Shown here one piece after another: positions 1-12,134 of a stretch of 64,000 bases of DNA. Below the pieces are notes generated by a model, which worked only from the letters and a program-made list of their open reading frames with translations, did no database searches and had not been told where the DNA came from. Every line of letters starts with the position of its first letter. The stretch's first letter is position 1. The stretch is from contig JAMXBD010000695.1 in NCBI GenBank assembly GCA_024138025.1, positions 657,798-721,797 of the forward strand, written 5' to 3'. This stretch comes from Combretum micranthum (taxonomy: Eukaryota; Streptophyta; Magnoliopsida; Myrtales; Combretaceae). A program made the position numbers and the translations under genes.

Positions 1-430
1 CAGTCTTTTATGCTCGATATTAATCATCTGACACGTGTGGCACTTTGATACATATTCTGCTATCTCCTTTTTCATATTATTCCACCAATACAACTTTTTC
101 AAATCTTGATACATCTTATTTCCTTGTGGATAGATGGAATAACTTGAATAATGTGCCTCTTTCAATAATTCTCTCTTAAGGTCTCCTTGATCTGGCACAC
201 ATAATCTTCCTTTATATCGTAGGATACCTTCCTCATCAATATGAAACTCTGGCGCCCTACCAATCTCCATTCTCTACTTAATCTCTAGGATACTCTGGTT
301 ATCAATCTGAGTTGTCTTGATTCTAACCACAAGATTAGGGTGTATCCTCCAATTCGCTAATCTTTCACCTACTTATCTTGTAACTATCTCTAGCTCAAGC
401 TTCCCCATATCGTCAATCAAATGACGTTCT
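1..430 (-). pseudogene. Element G: integrase N-terminal fragment and RNase H-integrase linker
   Basis: Read on the minus strand, the left edge encodes the start of a gypsy integrase. The zinc-binding HHCC region is visible: YWWNN, then KKEIAEYVSKCHTCQ with both cysteines, then an EHKR segment running off the window edge. The second zinc-binding histidine appears replaced by Tyr (SIYP where element C has TMHP). The rest of integrase, including its catalytic residues, lies outside the window. The fragment continues from the RNase H region to its right and several stops interrupt it. Seen: motifs and stops. Family knowledge: integrase follows RNase H in Ty3/gypsy pol. Confidence 0.75.
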
Positions 431-1965
431 GTTGTAATCATAGCCGCTAGATTCTCGACTCTCTTTCTGCTCAAAGCATCTGCTACAACATTCACCTTTC
501 TTAGATGATACCGAATGTCTATATCATAGTCCTTGATCAGTTCTAACCACCTTCTCTATCTTATGTTTAGCTCTTTCTGAGTAAATATGTCCTTTAAACT
601 CTTGTAATATGTATATACCTTACATCTTTCCTCATATAGGTAGTGTCTCCACAATTTTAAAGCATGCACAACTGCTGCTAATTCCAGATCATGTGTAGGA
701 TAGTTCTTCTCATACGACTTTAACTGTTTGGAAGCATATGCTATTACCCTACCTCTTTGCATCAATACACATCCTAAAGAGGCATCACTATAAATAGCAT
801 ATTCCTTACCACTCACTGGTAAGACTAGCACTGGAGCAGATATTAACTTGTTCTTCAACAATGGAAAACTAGCTTCACAGTCTTCACTCCACACATATTT
901 AACTCCTTTTGGTGTAAATCTAGTCAATGGACTAGCAATCTTTGAAAAGTCTTTTACAAATCTCTTGTAATATCTTGTCATTCTTAGAAAACTTTTGATT
1001 TCTAACACAGTCTTGTGTCTTGGCCATTCAACAACCACTTTTACTTTCTCAAGATCAACAGAAATTCCATTACCATCAACTATATGTCCCAAGAAAGAAA
1101 CTTGTTCTAACTAGAACTCACATTTTGAAAACTTAGCATATAGTTTCTCCTCTTGTAATTTGGTTAGAACCGATCTCAGATGATCTTCATGCTCTTCTTT
1201 AGACTTAGAATATACCAACACATCATCAATGAATACCACAACAAACATATCCAAATAATCTCTAAAAATTCTGTTCATCAGATTCATAACCACGGCTGGT
1301 GCAATGGTAAGACCAAAAGGCATGACAACAAATTCGTAGTGTCTATACCTGGTCCTGAAAGTAGTCTTTTGTATATCTTCTGCCTTAACTCTCAGCTGAT
1401 GATATCTTGATCTCAGATTTATCTTTGAAAATATTGATGCTCCTGCCAGCTAGTCAAACAAATCATTAATTCTTGGCAAAGGGTACTTGTTCTTGACTGT
1501 CACTTGATTCAACTCTCTATAATCTATATACAACCTCATAATTTTGTCTTTCTTCTTTATAAACAGAATTGGAGCTCCCCAGGGTAAAACACTGGGTCTA
1601 ATAAACTTCTTCTTCAACAGATTATCCAATTGTACTTTAAGCTCTGCAAGTTCTGTAAGAGCCATGTGATGAGGAGTCTTGGAAATTAGTGTAGTACCTG
1701 CTAAACTCCACTTCTCTTTCTGGTGGTAACCCTGGTAAATCTTTTGGAAAAACTTCTAGGTACTTACACACAACTAGTATCTCAGATAGATCTATTTTTT
1801 GCTTATCTTCTTTCACCATAGCTGCTAACATAGATCTCCCCCATAGCTCATAGGCAGGTAAAACTGAGGGTCTTTGCACCACTAACTTATAAGCAAACTG
1901 GCCTTCATCAGCCAAACTAAACTCTACTACAAGATTGTGACAATCAATCACAGCCTTATACTTAG
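431..1965 (-). pseudogene. Element G: reverse transcriptase and RNase H, decayed
   Basis: Minus-strand pol segment. RT is recognised by [38 protein letters not shown], the polymerase core FIDD (about 1222-1233) and FSKCEF. RNase H follows with [24 protein letters not shown] and, near 480, a VADALSRK end motif. Damage is extensive: stops split RT near 1110 and 1450, and the usual TDHKS motif of RNase H (as in element C) reads TYYKS, so a catalytic Asp is lost. The enzyme would copy element RNA into DNA, but this copy cannot be functional. The sequence is more diverged from A, B and C than C is from B, so G is an older or different subfamily. Confidence 0.9.
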
Positions 1966-2290
1966 TTAACTAGTCTACTCCTAAAATGACATCAAAATCT
2001 AGCATACCTAATACTACAAGATCTGTAGGCAAATGCCTACCTTCTATCTCAATATCTACATTTCTACAAATTCTATTCAACATAGATCTGCTTCCCAACG
2101 GTGTATTAACAGACATAAATTTAGACATAAACTCAATAGATACACCACACACAGATACAAAGGATCCAACAACAAAAGAAAAACTGACATCAGTGTCAAA
2201 CAAAAAATGTTAACTATGCAGGAGTATAGGAAACATACTCGCAATAGTATCCACACTCGACGTCTCACTACACTGAAAAGCTTATACTTT
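1966..2290 (-). pseudogene. Element G: aspartic protease, active site altered
   Basis: A minus-strand frame with the fold pattern of retroelement pepsin-like proteases: an FDT.VSFSFV active-site strand, a TPLGS segment and DLVVLGMLDFDVILGVD near the C-terminal end. The active-site triad reads Asp-Thr-Asp instead of Asp-Thr-Gly; elements B and C keep DTG. The glycine is nearly invariant in the family, so this copy is expected to be inactive. It sits between gag and RT as in other chromoviruses. The frame to RT is broken by stops near 1960. Confidence 0.75.
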
Positions 2291-2339
2291 TGTCGGTGGT
2301 TGCTGTCCCTGACCAGAAGAAAAAGTTCTGTCAACTGAA

Positions 2340-3501
2340 ACAATCTGCCTTCTAGCCTCTTTATAATCCACAGCTCTATGTCCCCTCTATTTGCACATGA
2401 AACAGAAAACCTGAGGAAGAGTCTTCTCTGTGTAGAACTTGCTGATATGACCAACTCAACCACATGAAAAACATGCATTCTCTACCCACTTGCAGTCCTT
2501 TAGATCATGTGGCCCTAGGCATTTGATGCATCTCTTAACAGCACTCTATTGTTGGCCTGAAAGCTTATGTAGTCAGTCACTTACCCTTGTCCTGTGTCTA
2601 CACACTCGATGCTGGTCTCTTACCTAGAAATATATGGCCTATTTGTGGCTCTCTACTCTTCATTCTGTTCAAACCCTACTCCACTGTCTTGGCTTTGTTC
2701 ACTACTACCGAGTAATTACTCAGATCCATTAGATTCACCTGATACTGGATCTCAAGCTCTAATCTAGTGATAGATCTGCTAATTTTAGCCTCTTCACTTT
2801 CCTTTAATGGATCCGATAGGAACCTCATCAATCTATGCAGCTCAGCCTCATACTCCTCTACTGTCATCTTTCCTTGCTGTAGGGTATAGTACTCTTGAAG
2901 CATCTTTTGCTTCACATTGTTGGGAAAGAACTGCTTGTAGAAGGCTTGTTTGAACATCTCCCATGTGATTGCTCCTCCCATGCGTCTTTTAGTGCTCAAC
3001 CACCAGTTGTTTGCTCTCCTAATAAGCAAATAGGAGGCATATTCTACTTTCTTGTTCTTTGGAATGTCCAGAGCAGCAAATGTTTTCTCGACCTCCTCCA
3101 TCCATAAGTGTGCATCTAGAGGTCTACCAGGTGTAGGTTCAAACTTGTAGACCAGATCTACAAACTTGTTGGAGCTTAAAACATCAGTAGGCCTAACCCC
3201 ATTGCTTCCATTTCCATTAAGCCTCTAAGTTTCCAGTTTCCAGTCTCTAGGCTTCAGCATTCGCCTATACCATCTGTATGTCTTGCCTCATATCATGCTG
3301 TTGCTGATTAACCACTCCCAGCAAAGCATTCATAGCCTGCGTAAGCTGTGCAACATCAGCAGGAACCTATTGTCCTACAGATGGAACTGGTGGTAGTGGT
3401 AAATCTTGATCCTGAGCTTGTTGATCCTCCTGTCCATTATTCACTTCCTCCTCTCCAGCTTTGGAGGTAACCACATCAGGCATTCTTCTCCTTAGAGGCA
3501 T
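2340..3501 (-). pseudogene. Element G: gag, decayed
   Basis: Capsid/nucleocapsid polyprotein on the minus strand. The start chosen is the ATG at 3501, which opens with MPLRRRMPD, a basic start similar to gag of element B. A Gln/Pro-rich segment follows, then the conserved capsid part at 3101-2676 (ANNWWLSTKRRMGGAITWEMF, MTVEEYEAELHRLMRFL). At 2530-2370 there is an array of three CCHC-like knuckles: a first one spaced CX2CX3HX4C (CIKCLGPHDLKDC), then CFSCG.VGH and CFMCK.RGH, both with the last Cys lost. Several in-frame stops occur between 3500 and 3100 and in the knuckles. No extra 5' frame lies between this gag and its primer site (only about 186 nt), unlike A, B and C. Confidence 0.8.
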
Positions 3502-3686
3502 TCTAATACCAGCAAAACACAACCACATAAGAAATAGGGTAATCCAACTTAAAGATCAAAACTTAAAATCTAAAAGACAACAACTAGCTTAATTAGAAAA
3601 CAACATCTTAATCATATTCTATCCCACTCATCAAAGCTCATTGTCCTAAGGAGTCAATTTCTTAAATCTAAAAGATTCAAACCTAA

Positions 3687-3699
3687 GCTCTGATACTAA
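3687..3699 (-). other. Element G primer-binding site
   Basis: On the minus strand this reads TTAGTATCAGAGC, one base from the TTGGTATCAGAGC of elements A and B, complementary to the 3' end of plant initiator Met tRNA. It lies six bases inside the right LTR, so that LTR is the 5' LTR of G. Confidence 0.8.
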
Positions 3700-4779
3700 A
3701 TAGGTTGTAACACCCTAAACTAAGACGATTACAACCTGCCATGTGTCCTCTCTTAAATAGAACACGCAAAGGTTCTAAACCCACAATATAAAAACATAAT
3801 CTCCATAATACTCTCAGAGGATATACCAGAAAATATATAGAACCTGTCATATAATAACTTTGAAATCTTTGTTTATTAAAACAAATCCATGTTGGCAAAA
3901 TTATAGCCAACTAAAAAAAATCCAGAAAAGATCTATCTTCAAAATAAATGACATAAAATCCTTTAGTTATAACTATTACATAAATCCAAATATTTAAATC
4001 CATAAATCTTCACTAAGATAAATAACCAAAATATTATTCCAAAAGCCTTTAATATCTCAAGAAAAGGTTTTGCATAAATCCTATATCCGATCCTATTCTT
4101 CTGCAGGATAGTCTGGACCACTATCACCATCCCCATGATAAAAGAAAAGATCATTATAAACCCCTAATTTTTAGGGTAATTTTAAGCTTAAACCCTAAAT
4201 CGAGAAGTCAACTGGAAATCCTAGGTCAACAAATCCTCAAAAAACTCTAGCAGTTTAGATTCGGCAATCCTGTGTTCTTAAACCAAGAAGTCAAAATATG
4301 AGTGAAGAGTGTAGATTGGCTCGTAATAATATTAGGATGCTTAAAATATTATATTGGTAAATTTTTAGCCTATTTCTAACCTGATCGGGATCTGTTTTTG
4401 AAAATCGATCCTCGGGACTTGGAAATAGAAAAAAAAATTATATAAGACTTTTTAGAACCGAAATTTAATAAGAAATTCAAAAATATAATTATACGAATTT
4501 TTTATTTTATAAAAATTACAGTTATAACCTTTTATCGTATTTTCATTACTACTGGTAATTTAATTGTCTAGTTTACTTTTTGATTTGTAATCACACTATT
4601 CACAAGTAAAACCAATCCATACCCTATTTTTACATCCTTATAACTTATTCTTACAATCTTACATCGTTTTCCTTACAAATTTACTTTTCTAATACATTTT
4701 ATTACTTAAATTACTCATTTAAATTTGAATTTTATTACACAAAATAATCAAACATCTCTCTCTCCCTCTTACTCTAGAA

Positions 4780-4872
4780 CTGGCGCCGCTTCCCCTTGTC
4801 CTCTCTCTCATTTTGTTTGATTTTTTCTTCTTTATTTAATACACAAAACCCTAATTTCTTTTCCTATATAAA
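4780..4872 (+). promoter_or_regulatory. LTR F promoter: GC-rich box plus TATA box
   Basis: CTGGCGCCGC stands alone in AT-rich DNA at about 4780-4789; CCTATATAAAC follows at 4863-4873 and then a pyrimidine-rich leader. The same pairing is seen in the other giant LTRs, usually 70-85 nt apart. Confidence 0.65.
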
Positions 4873-6663
4873 CACCTTTATACTTTCACTTTTTCATTTT
4901 CTCTCTTTCTTCTCAAAAATCAACTTTTGAAAAGTTTTTTCTCCTTCTCTTCCTCTCTAATGTCGTGAGCTTCCCCTCCCTTCACACACACACGCACTTT
5001 TTTTTCTTCAAGTTTTCTAGTTCCATACACTAAATAGGTAATAGATCTTGATCCTACCACAATAAAACATGTAAAAGCAAGATCATACATGTGTGGTTCC
5101 ACTAAAATCCCCATGAGCTTTATGCTAGGGATGCGAAACACTTAAGCATGATATTTTTGCCATCACAATATTGTGGATCTTGTTATTTAAGCTATTTTAC
5201 TATTATTTTGCTATATTATTGCTTTATGGTGTTCTTATTGATATATTGTACATATATTCTTTTATTAATCTCATCTGCATAATGTTCATAGTGTATTTGC
5301 ATTCATGACTTGCATGATATAATAGATCATTTGTTTTGAGTACATAAATGCCATAGATTTTTGTCTTATATACATAAAAGGCTTGAAGTAGCATGATAAT
5401 AATGAGAATATGTTAAAAAGTTCAGGATCTATTTTAGTTTCAACAAAAATGACTGTTGGAAATTCGGATATAAAAAGTTACCTATTTAGAAAAGCTATTT
5501 TCCAACTCCAAAATGAAGATTTTACACTTCAAAATAAAGCTTAGGGAATAGGTATCATAAAGGAATGATTTTGATGAGTTAAACTTAGTTTTACTAAGAA
5601 AGTTTTCAAAATAAGAAAAAGGTTATAAAAGTTAAGATAGAACTTGTTTCAACCCTAACAAGAACTTGAAATTCGTAACTAGGGTAAAATGCTAAATAAA
5701 CACCTATTTCTCAACTCTAAAACAAGAGTTCTATTAAAGAAATAGAAGTCTTAAGGAGTAGGTTTGATTATGACTTAATCTTAAAAATATTAAATGAGTT
5801 TTATTCAAGAAATGACCTTAAAACAAATTTCAAAATTCGGATTTAGAAATGACCCCCACTTAAACACCTACTTCCAAATACCAAAATGAGGATTTTAATA
5901 GAAAAATAGAAACCTTATAGTATATAGGTAGCAAAGACTTAATTTTGACAATAATGAATGGATTTTATCAAAGTATAATTCTAAAACAAAGTTAAAGTTT
6001 CAAAACATAGATCAAACAATGTTCTCATTCGTTAAAATTTTGTAAAAATTCGTAACTAGCCAAAACCCTTATTTAAATATCTATTTTCTAACTCCTAAAT
6101 AAAGAATTTTATTAAGATAATAAAGGTATTAGGCATAGAGGTCATCAAGGCTTTATTTTAGTAAAAACAAGGATGATTTTCAAAGAAATAAAGCTAGTTT
6201 TTCTCAATCAAGTGTCTTTGAAATTTTTGCAAAATGAAAGTTTTCTAAAAATTCTTTTTAATCAAATATCATCAAGAGTACACATATAGATAGCTCATGT
6301 CATGTCATTCATGATAATAAATTGTTGATATTACATGCACATATAATATTATTGGTAGGAACAATGCGATTTTCAAAAAACAATTTCGAAAATGTGGTTT
6401 TTAGCTACCGATTAGATCTGATCCGAGCCTTACAAGACCTAAAATTTTTCAAAACTTAGAATAAATTCATAAATGGATAGATCTTTTGAAGTATTTAGAA
6501 ATCAATAGCTTAATTACGAAATTTCGAGTTAAAATGACCAAGTTATGGCTATTTTAAGTTGAGATTTCTTCCTATGCGAACTTTGACGAACTTGTTATAA
6601 TAGAATTTATAAGTTCATTTAAACTTCATAGAAATAATCATTGGAGGTGTTTATTTTTTTAAG

Positions 6664-6739
6664 AGACTTGGGAAACATATTAGACCTTCTCGAGGATTAT
6701 TACGATTAAGAGAAATTCTGTGCCATGGCAAAGTAAGTT
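6664..6739 (+). other. LTR F leader module: short acidic frame, then ATG and donor
   Basis: After an AG at 6664-6665, the frame at 6666-6709 ends LEDYYD and stop. It is 44 nt, one codon shorter than the 47 nt of the other copies. An ATG follows at 6725, with donor GTAAGT at 6733, leaving 8 nt of exon from the ATG. The micro-exon at 7417-7458 is 42 nt, but its acceptor reads GG instead of AG. Predicted by comparison with the other LTRs; no transcript evidence. Confidence 0.5.
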
Positions 6740-9063
6740 CACTTTCTTTAAATTACATGCTTATGATTTTGCTTGTAATGATAGTAGCATTGAATTAGGA
6801 CAAGATAAAATTGGAATGTGCATGTGAATTCTATTTGGTTGAATTGATGATAGGAATATTCGAAATGGGAATTATTATAAATATTTGTATGATTTAATAT
6901 AGAATTGAAGTGTCTGAAATCTCTATGATTGCCTACAATTCACTTAAATAATATGCCATGACTATATAATTAAATTGTCCATGCATAACATGTACTGAGT
7001 CGCATTACATTCGTTATTATACCTTTGTGAGAAAAAGACATAATAGTTAGGTAATGGGTGGGCTTGAAAACTCGGTTATTGGCATGGATTCGTCTAAATT
7101 AAAATGGAAGCGGAGTAAGCGCTTAAATCAACTATGTAATTAATGAGTGGGTGGGCACCTGAAACAACCACAAAATAAATGAGTGAAAAATTGAAATCTG
7201 TAGTCGTATGGGCCTGAAACACTAACCCCGAATGGGGGCGTAAATCCATTCAACATAGGACTCCTAGAAAGTCTTATGTATTGTATGCTCACGTGCTTGT
7301 GGATTTCATATGATTGTTTAATATAGCTTGCTTGCCCTATTGTTTGATTGAGTATTTAATTTAGAAGTGAAACTCACTAAGCCCGTAAGCTTATACCCTT
7401 ATAGTTTCTATTGCGGTACGATTATCTATGGCTATTCCCAAGGGGACTTTTCACTCAGGTACAGCTTTTGGAATTTAAGGAGCTTTTTAGAGAAGTCGGG
7501 ACCTAGATGTTAGGCATAGACTTCTAGTTAAATCTCCTTAATTATATATATTATATATATATGTTGTTGCAAGAGACTTTGGTAGACTCTAAAGACTCTT
7601 ATTATTTTGACAAAGGTATACACCTTAGATCTTTGTAATGGATTAATTTTGGTCATAACTGTTATGATTTATATTTTTATTGCTATGTATGTCTTCTTAA
7701 GCTATTTCGATTCAAAGTAAGGTTCCCTACATGATGAAAGTAAGCCTTACACCCGATGTCTAAACTCATGGATGACTAAGGTTGTCATACTTGAGTTTAC
7801 ATATTGAATGTGGTGGACTGTCGCGTTTAGGGTACCATTTGGGGCGTGACAATCATAACCCGATAAATCATAAATAACTTCATCATCACCTATACCTAAA
7901 AAAGAAAGGAATGAGCGAGGATGCCTAGTACGCCAATACGCTAGTCCACAAACAAATGCATATGCACAAACAGCATGTATATATAGTGCAATTACTCTAA
8001 TGTAAACAATAGTTTATTTTCTTATTTAAGCCAACAAATCAACACAGTTTAGAACTATGAATTCCTAGTCCCACACCTACGGCCATACTGCCAAATCACC
8101 TAAATCTACTGGAAACATCTCTATGCACAAGTCCACTCGAGACAACCTCACACATAGATCATCAGGGTGCCACTCCAGTATCACTATCTACAGGTCTCTA
8201 CTGGTCATAGCCAAACACAACCAGGAAAATAATTTAATTCAGACAAATAGATTTAGATTAATTATTCTTCCATTCTTACAATCAAGCAAACAAAATACTA
8301 AACCTATACGCAAAGACAACATACAAGGAATGGTCGTACCTTTTCAAATTTCAGGAATAATTTCTCCAAATCCACAAATTCTTAATAACAACAACAATTC
8401 TCCAAATCTTCTAAGTAAAACGTATAATAAAAACAATAATTATAAATCATAAACTTCAGAAATAAACCTTAATTCATCCAATTCTCCAAAAAAAATCATC
8501 CAAAACCCTAACCTTATAAGAAATCTACAACTGCAAAAACTCCTTCGATCAAACTCCACAAAACCCTAATTATAAATCAACAAATACAGACAAATCCATC
8601 ATTCTAATTCAATCTTTTAATGAATCTATGATTTAGAGGATGAAAACTTACTTTAATTTAACTCAAAATCTAGAAAATCGCCAAAGAACGCAAAGAAACC
8701 CTAACCCTAAACATCACCAATCATGAACGAAAAAAGACCTAAATTAGAAATCATTTCGATGAAATCTACATATGTAAATAAGGGATTTAGTTACTTTGAA
8801 TGGATCTCAAATTCCCAATCATTCTCCTCAAGATTCAGATTTGATCCTCAATGGTCTCTCTCACAATCTCCTTAAAAAACACGAGAAATCTATGATTACG
8901 ACGTTGATTACTTGTTAAATCGTATAGATCTAATTACCCGAATTGAAGACCTTGATTCTCCTTTGATTTCTCACACCAAACACTGAAGAAAGCAAGCCCT
9001 ACGTCGCTTTAAAGAAGAAGAACTCGGAGGAAAACAAGACAAACCCTAATTCTCTTCATAAAC

Positions 9064-9080
9064 TGCATATATATAGAAAA
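9064..9080 (-). promoter_or_regulatory. TATA box of element G 5' LTR
   Basis: The minus-strand CTATATATATGC lies in the outer part of the G LTR, upstream of a leader rich in AAACCCTAA-type telobox motifs (for example near 8697-8712 and 9045). Direction and position fit transcription leftward into gag-pol. Confidence 0.5.
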
Positions 9081-9349
9081 CAGATTTAGGTAGCCAAGTA
9101 GGTCGACAGCCTAAATTCCTAAGTCGGTGGCGTCCATTCTTAGGTCGGTGGCCTAAGTGCCATCTTTGGGCCAATTTCCACAAATTCGTCCCATCTTGTT
9201 CGTGTGACTTTCTTGTGTCCAAAATTTACTTGTTCAAAGACAAAATTACCCTTTAATGATACTTTTATTACAATTCTAATCTTCATTATAATTTATTTAT
9301 TTGTATATTACATTATTTTTATTGTGCTTCAAATCTAACTTTGTATATG

Positions 9350-9369
9350 TATATATATATATATATATA
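9350..9369. repeat. AT microsatellite
   Basis: An uninterrupted TA/AT run with a flanking TATG/TATC tract, inside LTR H. Confidence 0.9.
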
Positions 9370-10944
9370 CTAAGTATATGTATATCTATATATTTCTTAG
9401 AGCCTAAATGCTCACTAACTTTCACTAACATGCTTATTATTATTGCTCTTATTATGCTTTTTCTTTTCTTTCTCTTTCTTTTTCTTTTTCTTTTGGGACT
9501 AATCTATTCTTATTCCTAGGATATCTTGATGAATCTAAGGTTCCCAATACTTGACCTTGTTATATTGCTTATTATTGCTTCTTATATTTTTCCTATATTA
9601 ATATGTGATATTTTCATCTTTCTCATACTACATACTCATATATATGCATCATCATAATGATATTGTCTCAACAAAACTAAAGTGAAATTTTCTTGATAAA
9701 GGAAAATGGAACCAAATTCTTTTAATATGTATAACTTTGTCACTAAATCAAAATTTTGTCATCAAATACATAGGAAAATTATTTTTACAACTTCTTTTCC
9801 AACTCATCAAGAATTTTCTTAAATGACAATAACGATGATTTTATTAAAGAAATTAACTAACGAAATAGACGTTCTCTTTTTATAATTAGTAACATGAAGG
9901 TTATTAAAACTTAGTGTTAATAATTCTTTGATAAGCAAAATTTTCTTAAAAAGCTTACTTATAGGATTTTTACCAACTCTATAGTGAAAACCAAGAACTA
10001 GACTAGTTTTCAAAGTTAAGATAAAATAAACTCTTAGTTTATAAACCCACTTAGAAACACAAAAGTTTGCCAAGTTTCTAGATGAGAAACCCGTTTTCAA
10101 AGAAATAGAGGAATATGAACATAATAAGCTAAAAAACAATAGATATTATCAACAACTTAAGACAATCTTGAAAGTGTTTCTTCAAAGAAAATTTTTTTGT
10201 AGAAAATTTAAAAGACAAGTTTTTGGACATAAGAACTTATCTATAGAGAAGTTAGGAAACAAAATGTAAGAGGAAACACTTATTTATAATTTACCATTAA
10301 AACCATTTTAAAAGAAAAAATATAAGAGGAAACTTTATTTTTTCATCACTAGAGGTGAAATTCGTAGAAGGCCCAAAGTTAAGAAAAAATTAATTTATTT
10401 TAAAAAAGAAATTAGAAAAAAAATATACTCATTTATAATAACTAGAAATTATAAGGTTCTTTCAAAACACTTAGAAAGGAAATCGTTAAGATTCAAGTTT
10501 TCAACACCATAAAACAAATTGTTTTATGAAAAATAATTGTTGAGACAACACCATTAAAATTTTGCATACAATATGAGTCTATATATACGTGTATTCAAAG
10601 GATTTTTCAGTCATATGAACATTTATATTTTTGCTAAAGGATTTTTGGATAAAGAAAAGTTTGGAAAATTGTGTTTCAAGGGTTGAGATTTTCGTGGTGA
10701 ATTTGTATGATCTATTTTATGACCTAAAAAATTTTTATGACAAAATAACCCTAAAAATAGATAGATCTTTTTGAGTAGGTAGAAAATGGTATATAATATG
10801 CGAAATTCTAAGTTAAAATGAGCAAGTTGTAACATTTTAAGTTGGAATTTCACTCTATATGAATTTTGATGAACTTAGTGAAATAGGATTAGCAAGTTTA
10901 AGTAGAACTTCAAGAAATACTTATTTTGGGTATTTCTCTTATAT

Positions 10945-11020
10945 CGGTGACGTGGAGATTGAGTTCCCATATCCCGGGGATTACTTTAACTAGAAGTTTC
11001 CGTGCAAATGGCGAATAAGT
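10945..11020 (+). other. LTR H leader module
   Basis: The frame at 10947-10993 is exactly 47 nt: two leading bases, 14 codons and TAG, ending PYPGDYFN. The preceding acceptor AG has become CG. An ATG at 11008 is followed by five bases and TAAGTT where other copies have GTGAGT or GTAAGT, consistent with loss of one G. The frame survives although both splice sites look damaged. Confidence 0.5.
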
Positions 11021-12134
11021 TTATTTCTTACATTTTTGCACTTATGCTTTTGCTTGTAAATTAGTGGCATTAGAATTATGAAAAGATAAAATGAAAAAGT
11101 GCATGCGCTTTACATATATGATTGAAATTATGATTAAGTATATCAAGGCGGGAATTATATATAATGAATGTTTGATCGAGTATAGGAATGATTATTTGTA
11201 AGTTCCATGATTACTCGTAAAATATTTAATATGCCATGAGTACTTAATTAAATTGCTTCATGCATATCATTAGGTGAGTTCATTACATTTGTTACTATAC
11301 ATTTGGTGAAAGGCATAGTAAGGAGGTTCGTAGAGCTCGTAAGATCTACAAAATGGAGAAAGGTCACCCAAATTTAATTATAGTGCATAAGCACCTGAAT
11401 AAAATTATGTTTGCAGCAGGGTAGTGGCTTGGATAAAAGCTATAAAGAAATGAATTATATTTTTATAGCTAGGTAGTGGCTTGAACAAAAACTACAATGG
11501 AATCGTAATTATGAAAAATCGGTTTATACAGCCCGGAACACCTAACCCGAATGGAGAGGTAAATCCATTCAACATATGATTCTCGAAAAATCATATGTAT
11601 TGTATGCTCACGTGCTTGTGCATCTATATGGTTGTTTAAAGGAACCTTTTTTTATTATTGGTTGTTGAGTCTTTAATTATGGAAATAATTCTCACCAAGC
11701 GCGTAGCTTATACCCTCTTAGATATCTCTTGCAGTACTCATACCTTTGGTTGGAGCCCAGGGGATATTTTACCCAGGTAAGACCCTCGAAGTCAAGAGCT
11801 TTTTGGAATAGAAGTAAAGAAGTTAGAAGTAGATATAGACTTTCATGTAAAACTCAAAATGTTAGACTAAGTTATATTTGGTGGGGAATGCCCCCAAATA
11901 TTCGTAAGACCCTCTATGTCTTTGAACTTTGATTATATTGTTATGATTTACTTTCTTAATTGCTAATATGTGTAACTGCTCAAACGGCTTGATCCAAAGT
12001 TTGATCCACTACGATCGTGAAAGTATGCCTTACACTGATATCGAGACTTTTAGGATGACTATGGTTGTTATACTTAAGTCTTAATATTAAGTGTAGAGGG
12101 CTGTCATGTTTAGGGTATCCTTTGGGGCATGACA

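Larger units (their letters stand above)
4150..7856 (+). mobile_element. Solo LTR F of the giant-LTR family, with target duplication ATCAT
   Basis: LTR at 4155-7851 (3697 bp) between two copies of ATCAT (4150-4154, 7852-7856). It starts TATAAACCCC, a change from the family's TGTAAACCCC, and ends GGGGCGTGACA. No internal domain is attached, so it is a solo LTR left by LTR-LTR recombination. It contains a GC-rich box and TATA box, a candidate donor at 5038, a 51-nt inverted repeat (6518-6568), the leader frame at 6666-6709, the ATG at 6725, a 25-nt inverted repeat (7254-7278) and a 42-nt micro-exon (7417-7458). Confidence 0.9.
3706..9272 (-). mobile_element. Element G 5' LTR, split by solo LTR F
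   Basis: The LTR begins on the plus strand with TGTAACACCC next to the primer site. It runs to 4154, is interrupted by F with its 5-bp duplication, and resumes at about 7857. I place the outer end at the TTATTACA near 9272, so its own length is roughly 1.86 kb. It differs from the giant TGTAAACCCC LTRs. Supporting this, a minus-strand TATA box (CTATATATA) lies about 200 nt inside the outer end. The outer boundary is uncertain because its matching flank is outside the window. Confidence 0.6.
9273..12134 (+). mobile_element. LTR H, 5'-truncated giant LTR
   Basis: Plus-strand LTR sequence starting inside the family consensus and ending TTTGGGGCATGACA at 12134. It has no TGTAAACC start; it abuts the outer end of LTR G, so G probably inserted into H and the missing 5' part should lie left of the window. 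H keeps the 51-nt inverted repeat (10802-10851), the leader frame (10947-10993), ATG (11008), the 25-nt inverted repeat (11573-11597) and a 42-nt micro-exon (11735-11776). No primer site follows 12134. Closest in the window to LTR E, for example in the CATAAAACAA/TTGTTTTATG segment near 10510. Confidence 0.75.

Noticed and set aside
8697..8712. CCCTAACCCTAAAC considered as interstitial telomere repeat
   Set aside because: Only two units; isolated AAACCCTAA teloboxes recur in the leaders of several LTRs here and are common in plant promoters.
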